From contig NZ_QQSY01000001.1 in assembly GCF_003351225.1 (NCBI RefSeq), positions 434,001-498,000 on the forward strand: 64,000 nt of DNA, given 5' to 3'. The number at the start of each line of letters is the position of its first letter. Position 1 is the stretch's first letter. The stretch comes from Dyella solisilvae (lineage in GTDB: Bacteria; Pseudomonadota; Gammaproteobacteria; Xanthomonadales; Rhodanobacteraceae). Position numbers and translations under genes: made by a program. Shown here piece after piece: positions 1 to 8,671 of the stretch. The notes beneath the pieces were generated by a model, which worked only from the letters and a program-made list of their open reading frames with translations, did no database searches and was not told the DNA's origin.

Positions 1-824
1 TGCTCCATCGGAAAACCCAGACCGCGCCAGTGCTGCTGCAAGGCGCGGGTGACTGGGCCGGGAACATACACGGTATCGCCCACGGCCTGAACAGGCAGGA
101 TGCCCCGGACTGCGGAAGTGAGGAACACCTCGCTGGCGCGCTCAAGCTCCTCGGGCGTGATCCTGGCCACCCGGCCGCCCGCGCGAGCAGCCAGCACTTC
201 GGCGCGAGCCACGCCCGCCACGCCGCCGCGCTCCACCGACGGGGTCACCAGGTCGCCATCAATGAGGGCGAACAGGTTGGCCATGGTCGCACTGACCACA
301 CCGCCATCGGTGTCGCACAGCAGGCCCTCGGCGATGGCCGGATCATTCCACTCGGCCCGCGCCATGACCTGCTCGAGGCGATTGAGATGCTTCATGCCGG
401 CCAGCTGCGGCTGGACAGCCAGCCGCAGCGCGCACCAGCGCACGCGCACACCGATGGCGTAGCCCTCGCCTGCCATCGGCGGCGCCTCGAAGGCGGCCAC
501 GATGCGGGTGGTGCATGGCGACGGCGGCGGCGCGTAGCCACGTTCGCCCACGCCTCGGGTGAGCGTAATTCGCACCACCGCATGAGTCAGCCCTTCAGCC
601 GCTGCGATGGCTTCGCCCAGCAGCTGTGCTGGTTCGGGGACGGGCAGGCGCAGGCGCAGGCAGCCCTCGCCGAGACGTTGCATGTGCCGCTCCCACAGCG
701 GCGCGCGGCCCACGACGAAGCGGATCGTCTCGAACAGGCCGTCGCCATAGGACAGTCCGCGATCGAACGCCGATACCGTGGTCGCCGCCATGCCATTGAC
801 GAGCACGCGCGACACGGCGGGCAT
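1..824 (-). CDS. pabC: Aminodeoxychorismate lyase (3' end beyond window)
   Basis: PLP enzyme of fold type IV that splits 4-amino-4-deoxychorismate into p-aminobenzoate and pyruvate for folate synthesis. The reverse-strand frame stays open from ATG at 824 to the left edge, giving 274 residues, so only a few C-terminal residues can be missing (family length about 270-290). Visible family features are the N-terminal block VNGMAATTVSAFDRGLSYGD and the PLP-lysine motif GMKHLNR near residue 150. The start is fixed by translational coupling: the pabB stop TGA (826-824) shares one base with this ATG. The coupling and the pathway both argue for PabC rather than a branched-chain or D-amino-acid transaminase of the same fold. 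Confidence 0.93.
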   Translation of the reverse strand, partial: MPAVSRVLVNGMAATTVSAFDRGLSYGDGLFETIRFVVGRAPLWERHMQRLGEGCLRLRLPVPEPAQLLGEAIAAAEGLTHAVVRITLTRGVGERGYAPPPSPCTTRIVAAFEAPPMAGEGYAIGVRVRWCALRLAVQPQLAGMKHLNRLEQVMARAEWNDPAIAEGLLCDTDGGVVSATMANLFALIDGDLVTPSVERGGVAGVARAEVLAARAGGRVARITPEELERASEVFLTSAVRGILPVQAVGDTVYVPGPVTRALQQHWRGLGFPME

Positions 825-2185
825 CAGTCCTGCACTCCCAGCGCGCGCAGCAGGCCGCGAGCCTTGGCCCGCGTCTCCTCGAGTTCCTTCCCCGCCTCCG
901 AGTCGGCCACGATGCCGGCGCCAGCGCGCAAGGTGACGTCCTGGCCGCTCAGGGTGAACGTGCGAATCAGAATGTTGAGGTCGAGATCGCCGTTGCGATC
1001 GAGATAACCCAGCGCGCCGGTATACGCGCCGCGCGGCGCATCTTCCAGCGCGGCGATGATCTCCATGCACCGCACCTTCGGGCAGCCGGTGATGGTGCCG
1101 CCCGGGAACGTCGCGGCAATCACCTGGCCCGGCGTGACATCCGCGCGCAGGCGGCCACGCACATTGGAGACAATGTGATGCACGTGCGCGTAGCTCTCCA
1201 CCACCATCAGCTCGTTGACCTCGACCGTGCCGGGCACGCACACGCGTCCCAGGTCGTTGCGCTCCAGGTCGATCAGCATCACGTGCTCGGCGCGTTCCTT
1301 CGGATGCGTGCTCAGCTCATGGATGCGCGCGAGTTCGTCGTCGCCTGGCGTGCGTGGGCGCGTACCAGCGATGGGCCGGGTCTGCGCCAGTCCGTCGCGA
1401 ACCTCGACCAGACGCTCGGGGGAAGAACTCACCACCGCCCAGGCGGGTTGCTGCAACAGCCCGGCGAACGGCGCCGGGTTGGCCTGCCGCAGCGCGGCGT
1501 ACAACTGGGCCGGACGCGGCGACACCGCATAGTGCGCATGCCACGCGCGCGAAAGGTTCACCTGGAAGATGTTGCCAGCATGCAGGTGTTCGTGGATACG
1601 CCCCACACCGTCCAGGAACTTTGCGGGCTCGTCCTCGCCGTGGCGGTCCGGGGCAGGCAGCGTCGGCAGCTCCACCTGCACGGACAGGTCTGCTTCCATC
1701 GTATCGAGACATGCCTCGTGCCCGTGCTCGGCCACCAGGATGGTGCAGCCGCGCTGGTGATCGACCACGATCGCGGCCGGGCAGCGCAGCGCCAGCGCCG
1801 TCGGCAACGGTTCCGGCGGACGCAACTTCAGTCGCGGCTCGATCTCACCCACCAGCTCGTAGGCCAGCAGCAACAGCCAGCCACCGTGGAACGGCAGGTC
1901 GTCCACGCCACCGCGCGGCAGGCGCTCGGCGCGCCACACTTCATCGAGCGCATCGAGAAAACGTCCCGGACGCTCGACGCCCTGCCCGTCGACCAGACGG
2001 CCATCGGCGCAAAGGGTCAAGCGATCCTGCGGAAACGCGAACAGGATGTCGAAGCGTGCCTGCGGCGTGCCATGGGTAACGCTCTGCAACAGGCCCGGAT
2101 AGCGCTCCGGAAATGCAGCGGCCGGCGCGAGCAAGTCGCGCCGGCCGTGCAAGGTACGACGATGGAACGCGGTCACGTCGCTCAA
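824..2185 (-). CDS. pabB: Aminodeoxychorismate synthase component I
   Basis: Chorismate-utilising enzyme that aminates chorismate to 4-amino-4-deoxychorismate, using ammonia from the PabA glutaminase (not in this window). It has 453 residues, about the family length. The C-terminal chorismate-binding domain shows [24 protein letters not shown] and the late GAYTG...NILIRTF block. The first in-frame start is TTG at 2185, which overlaps the fabF stop (TTGA); a GTG at 2176 is the alternative. One oddity: the active-site signature reads PIAGT at residues 271-275, where E. coli PabB has PIKGT with a nucleophilic lysine and TrpE has PIAGT. The pabC gene directly downstream still favours PabB over anthranilate synthase. 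Confidence 0.9.
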   Translation of the reverse strand: MSDVTAFHRRTLHGRRDLLAPAAAFPERYPGLLQSVTHGTPQARFDILFAFPQDRLTLCADGRLVDGQGVERPGRFLDALDEVWRAERLPRGGVDDLPFHGGWLLLLAYELVGEIEPRLKLRPPEPLPTALALRCPAAIVVDHQRGCTILVAEHGHEACLDTMEADLSVQVELPTLPAPDRHGEDEPAKFLDGVGRIHEHLHAGNIFQVNLSRAWHAHYAVSPRPAQLYAALRQANPAPFAGLLQQPAWAVVSSSPERLVEVRDGLAQTRPIAGTRPRTPGDDELARIHELSTHPKERAEHVMLIDLERNDLGRVCVPGTVEVNELMVVESYAHVHHIVSNVRGRLRADVTPGQVIAATFPGGTITGCPKVRCMEIIAALEDAPRGAYTGALGYLDRNGDLDLNILIRTFTLSGQDVTLRAGAGIVADSEAGKELEETRAKARGLLRALGVQD

Positions 2186-3420
2186 ACGCGACGGAAGGCC
2201 AGCGTGCCGTTGGTGCCACCGAAGCCGAACGAGTTGGAGATGGCCACCTCGAACTTCGCTTCGCGCGCGGTGTGCGGCACGAAGTCGAGGTCGCAGCCTT
2301 CGCCCGGCTCGTCCAGATTGATGGTGGGCGGCAACACCTGGTCGCGCAGCGCCAGGATGGTGAAGATGGCCTCCACGCCGCCCGCAGCGCCCAGCAGGTG
2401 GCCGGTCGCCGACTTGGTCGAGCTCATCGCCAGCTTGTACGCGTGGTCGCCAAACACGCGCTTGGCGGCCAGCACTTCACCGAGGTCGCCCAGCGGCGTC
2501 GAGGTGCCGTGCGCGTTGACGTACTGCACGTCGGTCGGGTTCAGGTGACCATCCTTCAGCGCGGTTTCCATGCTGCGCGCCGCGCCCTCGCCACCCTCGC
2601 TCGGGGCGGTGATGTGGAAGGCGTCGCCGCTCATGCCGAAACCCACCAGCTCGGCGTAGATCTTCGCGCCACGCGCCTTGGCGTGTTCGTACTCTTCCAG
2701 CACCAGCACGCCGGCGCCGTCGGACAGCACGAAGCCGTCACGATCCTTGTCCCACGGACGGCTCGCCTTGGTCGGCTCGTCGTTGCGGGTGGACATGGCC
2801 TTGGCCGAGCAGAAGCCCGCCATCGCCGTGCCAGTGGTGGCGAACTCGGCGCCGCCTGCGATCATCACGTCGGCGTCGCCGTACTGGATCATGCGCGCGG
2901 CCAGGCCGATGTTGTGCGTGCCGGTAGTGCAGGCGGTGACGCAGGCGATGTTCGGCCCCTTCAGGCCGTACATGATCGACAGGTGGCCCGACACCATGTT
3001 GATGATCGACGAAGGCACAAAGAACGGGGACACGCGACGCGGACCCTTGTCGTGCAGCTCGATCGAGGTGTGCTCGATGGTGTGCAGGCCGCCGATGCCG
3101 GCCGCCACGGCCACGCCGATGCGCGGCGCGTTTGCCTCCGTCACTTCCAGGCCAGAGTCGCGCAGGGCTTGCGTGCCCGCGGCGATGCCGTAGTGGATGA
3201 ACGGATCCATCTTCTTGATCTCTTTCGGGGCAATCCATGCCGCCGGATCGAAATCACGTACCTGGCCGGCAATGCGCGTGGCATAGGCGGTGGCGTCGAA
3301 ATGGGTAACCGCGCCGATGCCGCTGACGCCCTTGAGGATGTTGTCCCAGGCGGAGGCGATATCGTTGCCGACCGGCGAGATGATGCCGAGGCCGGTTACA
3401 ACCACACGTCGTTTGCTCAT
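2182..3420 (-). CDS. fabF: Beta-ketoacyl-ACP synthase II
   Basis: Condensing enzyme of type II fatty acid elongation (KAS II): it condenses acyl-enzyme with malonyl-ACP and sets the temperature-dependent C16 to C18 step. It has 412 residues. The catalytic triad is visible as Cys164 (ACTTGT), His304 ([11 protein letters not shown]) and His341 (GHLLGAAGG), with the structural lysine in SSTK (Lys336). The start is placed at ATG 3420 ([12 protein letters not shown]) because the family begins there and GAGGGA lies just upstream; the frame itself stays open further, to 3525. It follows acpP after a 217-bp gap containing a terminator-like hairpin, and its stop overlaps the start of pabB. Confidence 0.97.
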   Translation of the reverse strand: MSKRRVVVTGLGIISPVGNDIASAWDNILKGVSGIGAVTHFDATAYATRIAGQVRDFDPAAWIAPKEIKKMDPFIHYGIAAGTQALRDSGLEVTEANAPRIGVAVAAGIGGLHTIEHTSIELHDKGPRRVSPFFVPSSIINMVSGHLSIMYGLKGPNIACVTACTTGTHNIGLAARMIQYGDADVMIAGGAEFATTGTAMAGFCSAKAMSTRNDEPTKASRPWDKDRDGFVLSDGAGVLVLEEYEHAKARGAKIYAELVGFGMSGDAFHITAPSEGGEGAARSMETALKDGHLNPTDVQYVNAHGTSTPLGDLGEVLAAKRVFGDHAYKLAMSSTKSATGHLLGAAGGVEAIFTILALRDQVLPPTINLDEPGEGCDLDFVPHTAREAKFEVAISNSFGFGGTNGTLAFRRV

Positions 3421-3550
3421 GCTGATCTTCCCTCGTGTTTCCGTGGCGCTGCCGCCGATGGCGACAACCGTTCGCGCTATCGCGGCCACGTCATCCGGGC
3501 CGCTCGGCGCGCATGCGCGCACCATACGGGATCGGACGTTGCAAAATGCA

Positions 3551-3579
3551 GAAACGAAAACTGCGCCAAGGAGGCGCAG
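3551..3579 (-). terminator. Terminator-like hairpin between acpP and fabF
   Basis: Read on the minus strand, CTGCGCC - TCCTT - GGCGCAG forms a perfect 7-bp stem followed by TTTTCGTTT. It lies about 60 bases after the acpP stop and before fabF. A partial terminator here would give far more acpP than fabF transcript, which fits the high demand for acyl carrier protein. That role is inferred from the hairpin and T-run only. Confidence 0.7.
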
Positions 3580-3637
3580 CTTCCGGTATCGCTAGTGGAC
3601 CGACGCATCATGAAACGCGCCTGTCATCACGGCGCGA

Positions 3638-3877
3638 TCACTCCTTGGTGTGGGCCTTGATGTAGTCAACAGCCTGCTGCACCGTGGTGATCTTCTCGGC
3701 CTCTTCGTCCGGGATCTCGGTCTCGAACTCTTCCTCGAGGGCCATCACCAGCTCGACGGTGTCCAGCGAATCCGCGCCCAGATCGTCCACGAACGAAGCG
3801 TTCGCCGTGACTTCATCCTCCTTCACGCCCAGCTGCTCGATGACGATTTTCTTGACGCGCTCTTCGATGGTGCTCAT
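3638..3877 (-). CDS. acpP: Acyl carrier protein
   Basis: Small acidic carrier (79 residues) that holds growing acyl chains on a 4'-phosphopantetheine arm during fatty acid and lipid A synthesis. The arm is attached at Ser37 in the motif [13 protein letters not shown], the AcpP signature. The start is ATG 3877, with TGGGAGG about 8 bases upstream. The frame is open further upstream but that extension has no family similarity. The 298 bases between this start and the fabG stop (3878-4175) hold no gene; they probably contain a separate acpP promoter and a weak AAAGCGG/CCGCTTT hairpin near 4145-4167 behind fabG. Confidence 0.98.
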   Translation of the reverse strand: MSTIEERVKKIVIEQLGVKEDEVTANASFVDDLGADSLDTVELVMALEEEFETEIPDEEAEKITTVQQAVDYIKAHTKE

Positions 3878-4175
3878 GTTGCCAATACCTCCCAAGGAGT
3901 AGTTACCTGTCACACCGGCCGCCAGGCCGGCATTTGGCCGGCGGATTGTAGTGGCTAAGCCGTAGGGCCGCCATGATCCGCCAGCAGGGGTTAAACGCAG
4001 GCCACGGGACCGGCGCGAAAGAAGCAATTGTCGCCTAAAACGAATCCGCTTGCGACAACTCCTTGTTAAGCCGGCCCGTGCCGGCGCATCGGGCAGCCCC
4101 GCCATAAGGGGGAGGACTACCCGACCGTTTCAAACAATCAGCGTAAAGCGGGGTTTGCCGCCGCTTTTTCACGCC

Positions 4176-4919
4176 TTACGGCATGTACATGCCGCCGTTG
4201 ACATGAAGGGTTTCACCGGTGACGTAGCTCGCCGCGGGGGATGCCAGGAAGGCCACCGCCTGCGCAATGTCACGAGCCTCGCCCAGGCGTCCCAGGGCAA
4301 TCTGGCCCAGCAGCGCCTGCTTGGATTCCTCCGGCAGCGCCCGCGTCATGTCGGTGTCAATGAAGCCCGGCGCCACCACGTTGACCGTGATGCCGCGCGA
4401 ACCAATCTCGCGCGCCAGCGACTTGGAGAACGCAATGATGCCGGCCTTGGCCGCGGCGTAGTTGGACTGGCCGGGATTGCCGGTCAGGCCGATCACCGAG
4501 GCGATCGAGATGATGCGCCCCTTGCGCGCCTTCATCATGCCGCGCATCACCGCCTTGGAGGCGCGGTAGACCGAGGTGAGATTGGTGTCGAGGATGGCCT
4601 GCCAGTCTTCGTCACGCATGCGCATCAGCAGCTGGTCGCGGGTGATGCCGGCGTTGTTGACCAGGATCGAGACCGAGCCGAACTCCTTGGCGATGCCATC
4701 GACCAGCGCCTCGATGGCGCCCTCTTCGGTGACATTGAGCACGCGACCGTGGCCGCCATGCGGCGCCAGGCGCTCGCCGATCGCAGCGGCGCCGCTCTCG
4801 CTCGTGGCGGTGCCGATCACGGTGGCGCCGAGTGCGGCCAGCTCGTCGGCGATCGCCGCGCCGATGCCGCGGCTGGCGCCGGTGACCAGCGCGATCTCAC
4901 CCTGCAGTGTCTTGCTCAT
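4176..4919 (-). CDS. fabG: 3-oxoacyl-ACP reductase
   Basis: NADPH-dependent reductase for the first reductive step of fatty acid elongation (beta-ketoacyl-ACP to 3-hydroxyacyl-ACP). It has 247 residues and is a short-chain dehydrogenase/reductase: cofactor motif TGASRGIG (residues 13-20), NNAG (88-91), and catalytic Ser141, Tyr154 and Lys158 in the YAAAK motif. An AAGGGAAC sequence precedes ATG 4919. Its place between fabD and acpP identifies it as FabG rather than a generic SDR; the phaB paralogue at 46071 shares the fold. Confidence 0.97.
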   Translation of the reverse strand: MSKTLQGEIALVTGASRGIGAAIADELAALGATVIGTATSESGAAAIGERLAPHGGHGRVLNVTEEGAIEALVDGIAKEFGSVSILVNNAGITRDQLLMRMRDEDWQAILDTNLTSVYRASKAVMRGMMKARKGRIISIASVIGLTGNPGQSNYAAAKAGIIAFSKSLAREIGSRGITVNVVAPGFIDTDMTRALPEESKQALLGQIALGRLGEARDIAQAVAFLASPAASYVTGETLHVNGGMYMP

Positions 4920-4938
4920 CTTTCAGTTCCCTTTGGAT

Positions 4939-4962
4939 GGCTGGACGTCGATCCGTCCAGCC
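4939..4962 (-). promoter_or_regulatory. Stable hairpin between fabD and fabG
   Basis: GGCTGGACG and CGTCCAGCC form a perfect 9-bp stem around a 6-base loop, 20 bases before the fabG start. No T-run follows on either strand, so it is not a classical terminator. In the fab transcript it could be an mRNA-processing or stability element, or could affect fabG translation. Only the palindrome is seen; the role is inferred. Confidence 0.5.
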
Positions 4963-4990
4963 GCATGAATGTGTGCCGATGCGCGCGAAC

Positions 4991-5938
4991 TCAAGCCCAC
5001 TCGGCGCGCGCAGCGTCGAGCTCGGCCGGCGTGCCAATCGCACGCGCCTCGACGCTCTTGTCGATGCGCTTGATCAGGCCGGCCAGCACTTTGCCCGGGC
5101 CCGCTTCGGCCACGCGCGTCGCGCCGCCGGCGACCAGCGCCTGCACGCACTCGGTCCAGCGCACCGGCAGATACAGCTGGCGCTGCAGCGCGCCGCGAAT
5201 GTCTTCCAGCGTTGCGTAGCTGCGCGCCTCGGCGTTCTGCACAACCGGGATCGCCGGCAGCTGCCACTGGATCGATGCCATGCGCTCGCCCAGGCGATCG
5301 GCCGCATCGCGCATCAGCGCGCAGTGCGAGGGCACCGACACCGCAAGCTTGATGGCCTTCTTCACGCCCTGCTCGGCCAGCTTGGCCAGCGCACGGTCGA
5401 CTGCTTCCGCATTGCCGGCGATCACCAGCTGGCCGGGCGAATTGAAGTTGGCCGGCGATACCACTTGGCCCTGCGCGACTTCTTCGCACACGGCGGCGAT
5501 CTGCGCATCGTCGCCACCGAGAATGGCTGCCATCGCGCCCACGCCCGGCGGCACCGCCGCCTGCATCAGGCGGCCGCGCTCGGCCACCAGCGCCGCCGCG
5601 TCATGCAGCGCGATGGCGCCGGCGCAGACCAGAGCGCTGTACTCGCCCAGGCTGTGACCCGACAGCTGCGCCGGCTGGGCGCCGCCCAGCTTCTGCCACA
5701 CGCGCCACACCGCCACGCTGGCGGCCAGCAGCGCCGGCTGGGTGTTCTCGGTGCGGTTGAGGTCCTCTTCCGGACCCTGTTGACTCAGCGCCCACAGATC
5801 GACGCCCGCACCCTGCGAGGCTTCGTCGAACGTGGCTTTCACTTCCGCGTGGGCAGCAGCCAGATCGGCAAGCATGCCAACCGATTGGGAGCCCTGGCCA
5901 GGGAAAACAAAAGCAAGCGAGGCGGCGGTCTGGGTCAT
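4991..5938 (-). CDS. fabD: Malonyl-CoA:ACP transacylase
   Basis: Transfers malonyl from CoA to the ACP phosphopantetheine arm, supplying the extender unit for fatty acid synthesis. It has 315 residues, close to E. coli FabD. The motifs are FPGQGSQ (12-18), nucleophile Ser96 in GHSLGEY and catalytic His205 in VPSHCALM. The start is ATG 5938 (MTQTAASLAFVFPGQG). The open frame reaches 5992, but the extra residues do not resemble the family. A 280-base interval containing a repeat pair and the fabH terminator separates it from fabH, so it may have its own promoter. Confidence 0.97.
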   Translation of the reverse strand: MTQTAASLAFVFPGQGSQSVGMLADLAAAHAEVKATFDEASQGAGVDLWALSQQGPEEDLNRTENTQPALLAASVAVWRVWQKLGGAQPAQLSGHSLGEYSALVCAGAIALHDAAALVAERGRLMQAAVPPGVGAMAAILGGDDAQIAAVCEEVAQGQVVSPANFNSPGQLVIAGNAEAVDRALAKLAEQGVKKAIKLAVSVPSHCALMRDAADRLGERMASIQWQLPAIPVVQNAEARSYATLEDIRGALQRQLYLPVRWTECVQALVAGGATRVAEAGPGKVLAGLIKRIDKSVEARAIGTPAELDAARAEWA

Positions 5939-6077
5939 GGAGCAGGAATGTTCCGGGGTGAAAAACGGAATGGTGCCAGCATTGGCCGCCATACGCAGCT
6001 GTATTCACTCGTAATTGGGCGAAACGCCGCACCCTGCCCCACCCCGAGCGCCAAAGACCCGACATTTCTGGCTCGCC

Positions 6078-6162
6078 TGTAGGAGCGCGCGACTGTGCGC
6101 GGCCGAGGAGCCGCGGACTCATGGCTTCGCAGATCTTTCACGCACCAAGTGCGCTCTTGCAG
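6078..6162. repeat. Inverted pair of REP-like repeats (copy 1)
   Basis: The left arm begins TGTAGGAGCGCGCGACTGTG. The right arm, read in reverse, is GAGCGCACTTGGTGCGTG. The same arm family occurs at 16858-16932 and 22544-22626, always as an inverted pair between genes. This matches the REP/REPIN type of intergenic palindrome common in Pseudomonas and Xanthomonadales. Here it lies between fabH and fabD, upstream of the fabD start. Confidence 0.75.
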
Positions 6163-6164
6163 TA

Positions 6165-6194
6165 AAGCAAAAGCCGCCCCGGAGGGCGGCTTTT
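6165..6194 (-). terminator. Terminator after fabH
   Basis: AAAAGCCGCC and GGCGGCTTTT form a 10-bp stem around a short loop. It lies 25 bases behind the fabH stop and ends in TTTTGCTTT on the minus strand. It is a good rho-independent terminator and may separate fabH from fabD-fabG-acpP. Confidence 0.8.
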
Positions 6195-6218
6195 GTGGGA
6201 GTGACAACCCGCAGGCAA

Positions 6219-7193
6219 TCAGTAGCGCAGCAGCGCCGACGCCCAGGTGAAGCCGCCGCCAAACGCTTCCAGAAGCAGGTTCTGGCCGCGCTGCACCTTG
6301 CCCGAGCGCACCGCGTAATCCAGCGCCAGCGGCACCGAGCCCGACGAGGTGTTGGCGTGCTCCTGCACGGTGACGATGACCCGCTCCATCGGCATCTCAA
6401 GGCGCTTGGCCGTCGCTTCGATGATGCGCAGGTTGGCCTGGTGCGGAATCAGCCAGTCGATCTGCGAGGCTTCCATGCCGGCGGCCTGCAGGGTTTCGTC
6501 GACCAGCGAATCAAGCGTCTTCACCGCGACCTTGAACACTTCGCGGCCGGACATGTTGATGCGCACACCATGGTTGGGCTCATCCGTGAAACCGGCCGAC
6601 ACACCCACCGGGTTGTACAGCAGGTGCTTGAAGCCGCCATCGGCATGCAGCAACGTGGCGAAGATGCCGGGCTCTTCCGAGGCTTCCAGCACTACCGCGC
6701 CAGCGCCGTCGCCGAACAGCACGCAGGTCTCGCGCTCGTTCCAGTCGATCATGCGGGTCAGCGTTTCCGCGCCGATCACCAGCACCTTCTTGGACTGGCC
6801 GCTGCGGATGAACTTGTCGGCGATGCCCAGCGCATAGACAAAGCCCGAGCAGGCGGCATTGACGTCGAATGCGGCGCAGCCGTTGGCTCCCAGGCGGTGC
6901 TGCACCAGGCAGGCCGTCGACGGGAAGATGATGTCGGGCGTGGTCGTGCCCAGCACGATCAGGTCAAGCTCGGACGCCTTGACGCCGGCCGCCTCGAGTG
7001 CGCGCTGTGCGGCCTCGGTAGCCAGGTCGCCGGTGGTCTGGCCCTCGGCGGCAATATGACGCCGCTGGATGCCGGTGCGGGTGCGAATCCATTCGTCACT
7101 GGTCTCGACGATCTTCTCGAGATCGGCGTTGGTCACCACTCGCTCGGGCAGCGCGCTGCCGGTACCGGTGATGCGGGCGTAGATCTGGGCCAT
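6219..7193 (-). CDS. fabH: Beta-ketoacyl-ACP synthase III
   Basis: Initiates fatty acid synthesis by condensing a short acyl-CoA with malonyl-ACP. It has 324 residues. The catalytic Cys115 (NAACSGF), His251 (IPHQAN) and Asn281 (EHANTSSG) are all present. The start is ATG 7193 (MAQIYARITGTG), with GGAAAG 5 bases upstream; the frame is open to 7232 but that extension lacks similarity. It lies between rpmF and fabD, the usual proteobacterial order. Confidence 0.97.
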   Translation of the reverse strand: MAQIYARITGTGSALPERVVTNADLEKIVETSDEWIRTRTGIQRRHIAAEGQTTGDLATEAAQRALEAAGVKASELDLIVLGTTTPDIIFPSTACLVQHRLGANGCAAFDVNAACSGFVYALGIADKFIRSGQSKKVLVIGAETLTRMIDWNERETCVLFGDGAGAVVLEASEEPGIFATLLHADGGFKHLLYNPVGVSAGFTDEPNHGVRINMSGREVFKVAVKTLDSLVDETLQAAGMEASQIDWLIPHQANLRIIEATAKRLEMPMERVIVTVQEHANTSSGSVPLALDYAVRSGKVQRGQNLLLEAFGGGFTWASALLRY

Positions 7194-7280
7194 TAACTTT
7201 CCATGCGACGGGTTGCGATGGAAGACGTTCACACGGGAGTGCAGACACCTTCCAAACCGCCAACGTTACGTGGGTGATCG

Positions 7281-7312
7281 CACAAACGCAAAGCGGCGCG
7301 AATTCGCGCCGC
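7281..7312 (-). terminator. Terminator after rpmF
   Basis: GCGGCGCG and CGCGCCGC form a perfect stem around AATT at 7293-7312, followed on the minus strand by TTTGCGTTTG. It is 30 bases behind the rpmF stop. It probably separates the yceD-rpmF transcript from fabH, at least in part. Confidence 0.75.
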
Positions 7313-7342
7313 CCTGCGAAACCGTATCCCTTGCGGGAACGA

Positions 7343-7537
7343 TCAATCCTCTTCGACCACCGAGGTGTTGGTGTCGATGACCTTCTTGCCGCGGTAGTAG
7401 CCATCCTTGGTGACGTGGTGGCGCAGGTGCACCTCGCCACTGGTCGGATCGGTGGCCAGCTGCACGGTCTTCAGCGCATCGTGCGAACGACGCATGCCGC
7501 GGGTGGACGGGGTCTTGCGGCTCTTGGCAACGGCCAT
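7343..7537 (-). CDS. rpmF: 50S ribosomal protein L32
   Basis: Structural protein of the large ribosomal subunit, 64 residues. It begins [20 protein letters not shown], the conserved L32 opening, and retains the basic [14 protein letters not shown] segment. It lacks the CxxC zinc motif found in some L32 proteins, as is normal for the proteobacterial form. It lies 18 bases after yceD and upstream of fabH, so ribosome and lipid synthesis genes share one region. Confidence 0.97.
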   Translation of the reverse strand: MAVAKSRKTPSTRGMRRSHDALKTVQLATDPTSGEVHLRHHVTKDGYYRGKKVIDTNTSVVEED

Positions 7538-7555
7538 GGCGAATCTCCAGCTAAA

Positions 7556-8083
7556 TCAACGTTTCTTGAGTTCGCGCAAAACCGCGAACGGGTTATCGGA
7601 ACGCCCTTCGCCCGAGGAAACTTCCTCCGGCCCGGGGCCTACTACTTCTTCGGGCAATGTGCTGTCCGGATTGACCGGCACCAGCGGCAGCGCCAACAAC
7701 AATTCGTCTTCGATCACGTCCGCCAGGTTCAGCTTGCCGTCGTCGGCCACGAGCAGCGGCTCGACCTCCGGTGGCAACGCCGCTTCCTCGCGCTCGGAAC
7801 GGATCAGCCCAAGCCGGCTGTCCAACGTCACCGGCAGCACAAACGGCTCCAGGGTGCGCTGGCAAGTCAGCGTGAGCGGCGCCTGGACGCGCAGGTCCAG
7901 GTACGCTGTACCGAACTCGTCGCGACCAAAATCCAGCTCGTATTGCGCTGTTCCTTCCGTACCGGCCAAGGCCTCGCCCAGTCGCGGCAAAGCGGCAATG
8001 GGCAGTACCCCCTGGAACGAACGCCGCGCCGAGACCATGCGCCAAGCGTCCACGGACTCTGGCAGTGTCACGGACATAGACAT
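7556..8083 (-). CDS. yceD: YceD / DUF177 large-subunit rRNA accumulation protein
   Basis: Member of the DUF177 family, reported to be needed for normal 23S rRNA accumulation; the biochemical role is not well defined. It has 175 residues and no membrane segment. The family core is visible in LTLTCQRTLEPFVLPV, followed by an acidic stretch and a hydrophilic tail. ATG codons at 8083 and 8077 are both possible starts; neither has a strong ribosome site. The yceD-rpmF pairing is almost universal in proteobacteria and supports the call. Confidence 0.9.
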   Translation of the reverse strand: MSMSVTLPESVDAWRMVSARRSFQGVLPIAALPRLGEALAGTEGTAQYELDFGRDEFGTAYLDLRVQAPLTLTCQRTLEPFVLPVTLDSRLGLIRSEREEAALPPEVEPLLVADDGKLNLADVIEDELLLALPLVPVNPDSTLPEEVVGPGPEEVSSGEGRSDNPFAVLRELKKR

Positions 8084-8215
8084 GAAATCTTAGGATTACA
8101 ACACCTTGAAGTCAACGGGTTGGCCGCACTGAAACCACGCCTTGACGCCATTTTGCCTGAACGCCTCCGGTACGGCAGACTGCTGACCCATCTTTAGAGT
8201 GAGCCGGCCGATTCC

Positions 8216-8671
8216 GTGAATGCCTATCTGCTGCTTGGCCTGGCCGCCCTGCTGGTGCTGGCGATTGCCCTGATCGGGGCCGCCCTGGCCTTCCGCCGCC
8301 GCGGCGATCAGCGTTCAGCCAGCCTGCACCAGCTGCTGGAATTGGCTGATCGGCTGGAGGCGGATCTCAAGACCTGCCGAGCCGGCCTGCAGCAGGCCCA
8401 TGCCGTGATGTCGCTCAACCCTGACCTGCCGGCCAGCAGCGAACAGGAAGCGCGGCATGCCATCGATGCCGGCCTGCGCTCGTTGCTGCAGCAACGCATC
8501 TGGATCCGCGACCAGGCGCCTCGCGCCAGCCAGCAGCAGCTGGACCAGGCCGTGGCCAACATGAACGACACTCGCGACAAGCTGCGCCCATTGCTGGCCG
8601 CCTTGGACCGGGCCCAGCACGACCTGGACAACGCCATGCGAGAGCATCTGCGCCGGGAGCACGACTCGTGA
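8216..8671 (+). CDS. Membrane-anchored coiled-coil protein, unknown function
   Basis: I do not recognise a named family. The product has 151 residues: one N-terminal membrane segment (about residues 4-27), then a basic RRRGD junction and a long, Gln/Leu-rich helical stretch that looks like a coiled coil. The start is GTG 8216. Its stop overlaps the GTG start of the Maf gene (GTGA), so the two are translationally coupled. The 132-base gap to yceD upstream is a divergent promoter region. Whether this protein has any link to nucleotide clean-up is unknown. Confidence 0.75.
   Translation: MNAYLLLGLAALLVLAIALIGAALAFRRRGDQRSASLHQLLELADRLEADLKTCRAGLQQAHAVMSLNPDLPASSEQEARHAIDAGLRSLLQQRIWIRDQAPRASQQQLDQAVANMNDTRDKLRPLLAALDRAQHDLDNAMREHLRREHDS

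Noticed and set aside
2113-3660. Long plus-strand open frame of 515 codons opposite fabF
   Set aside because: It is the antisense of fabF and acpP-side DNA: rich in Arg, His and Val with no family motif. High GC keeps opposite frames open. Similar long shadows occur opposite pabB (1175-2548), fabG (4050-5219) and sdhA (33854-35659).
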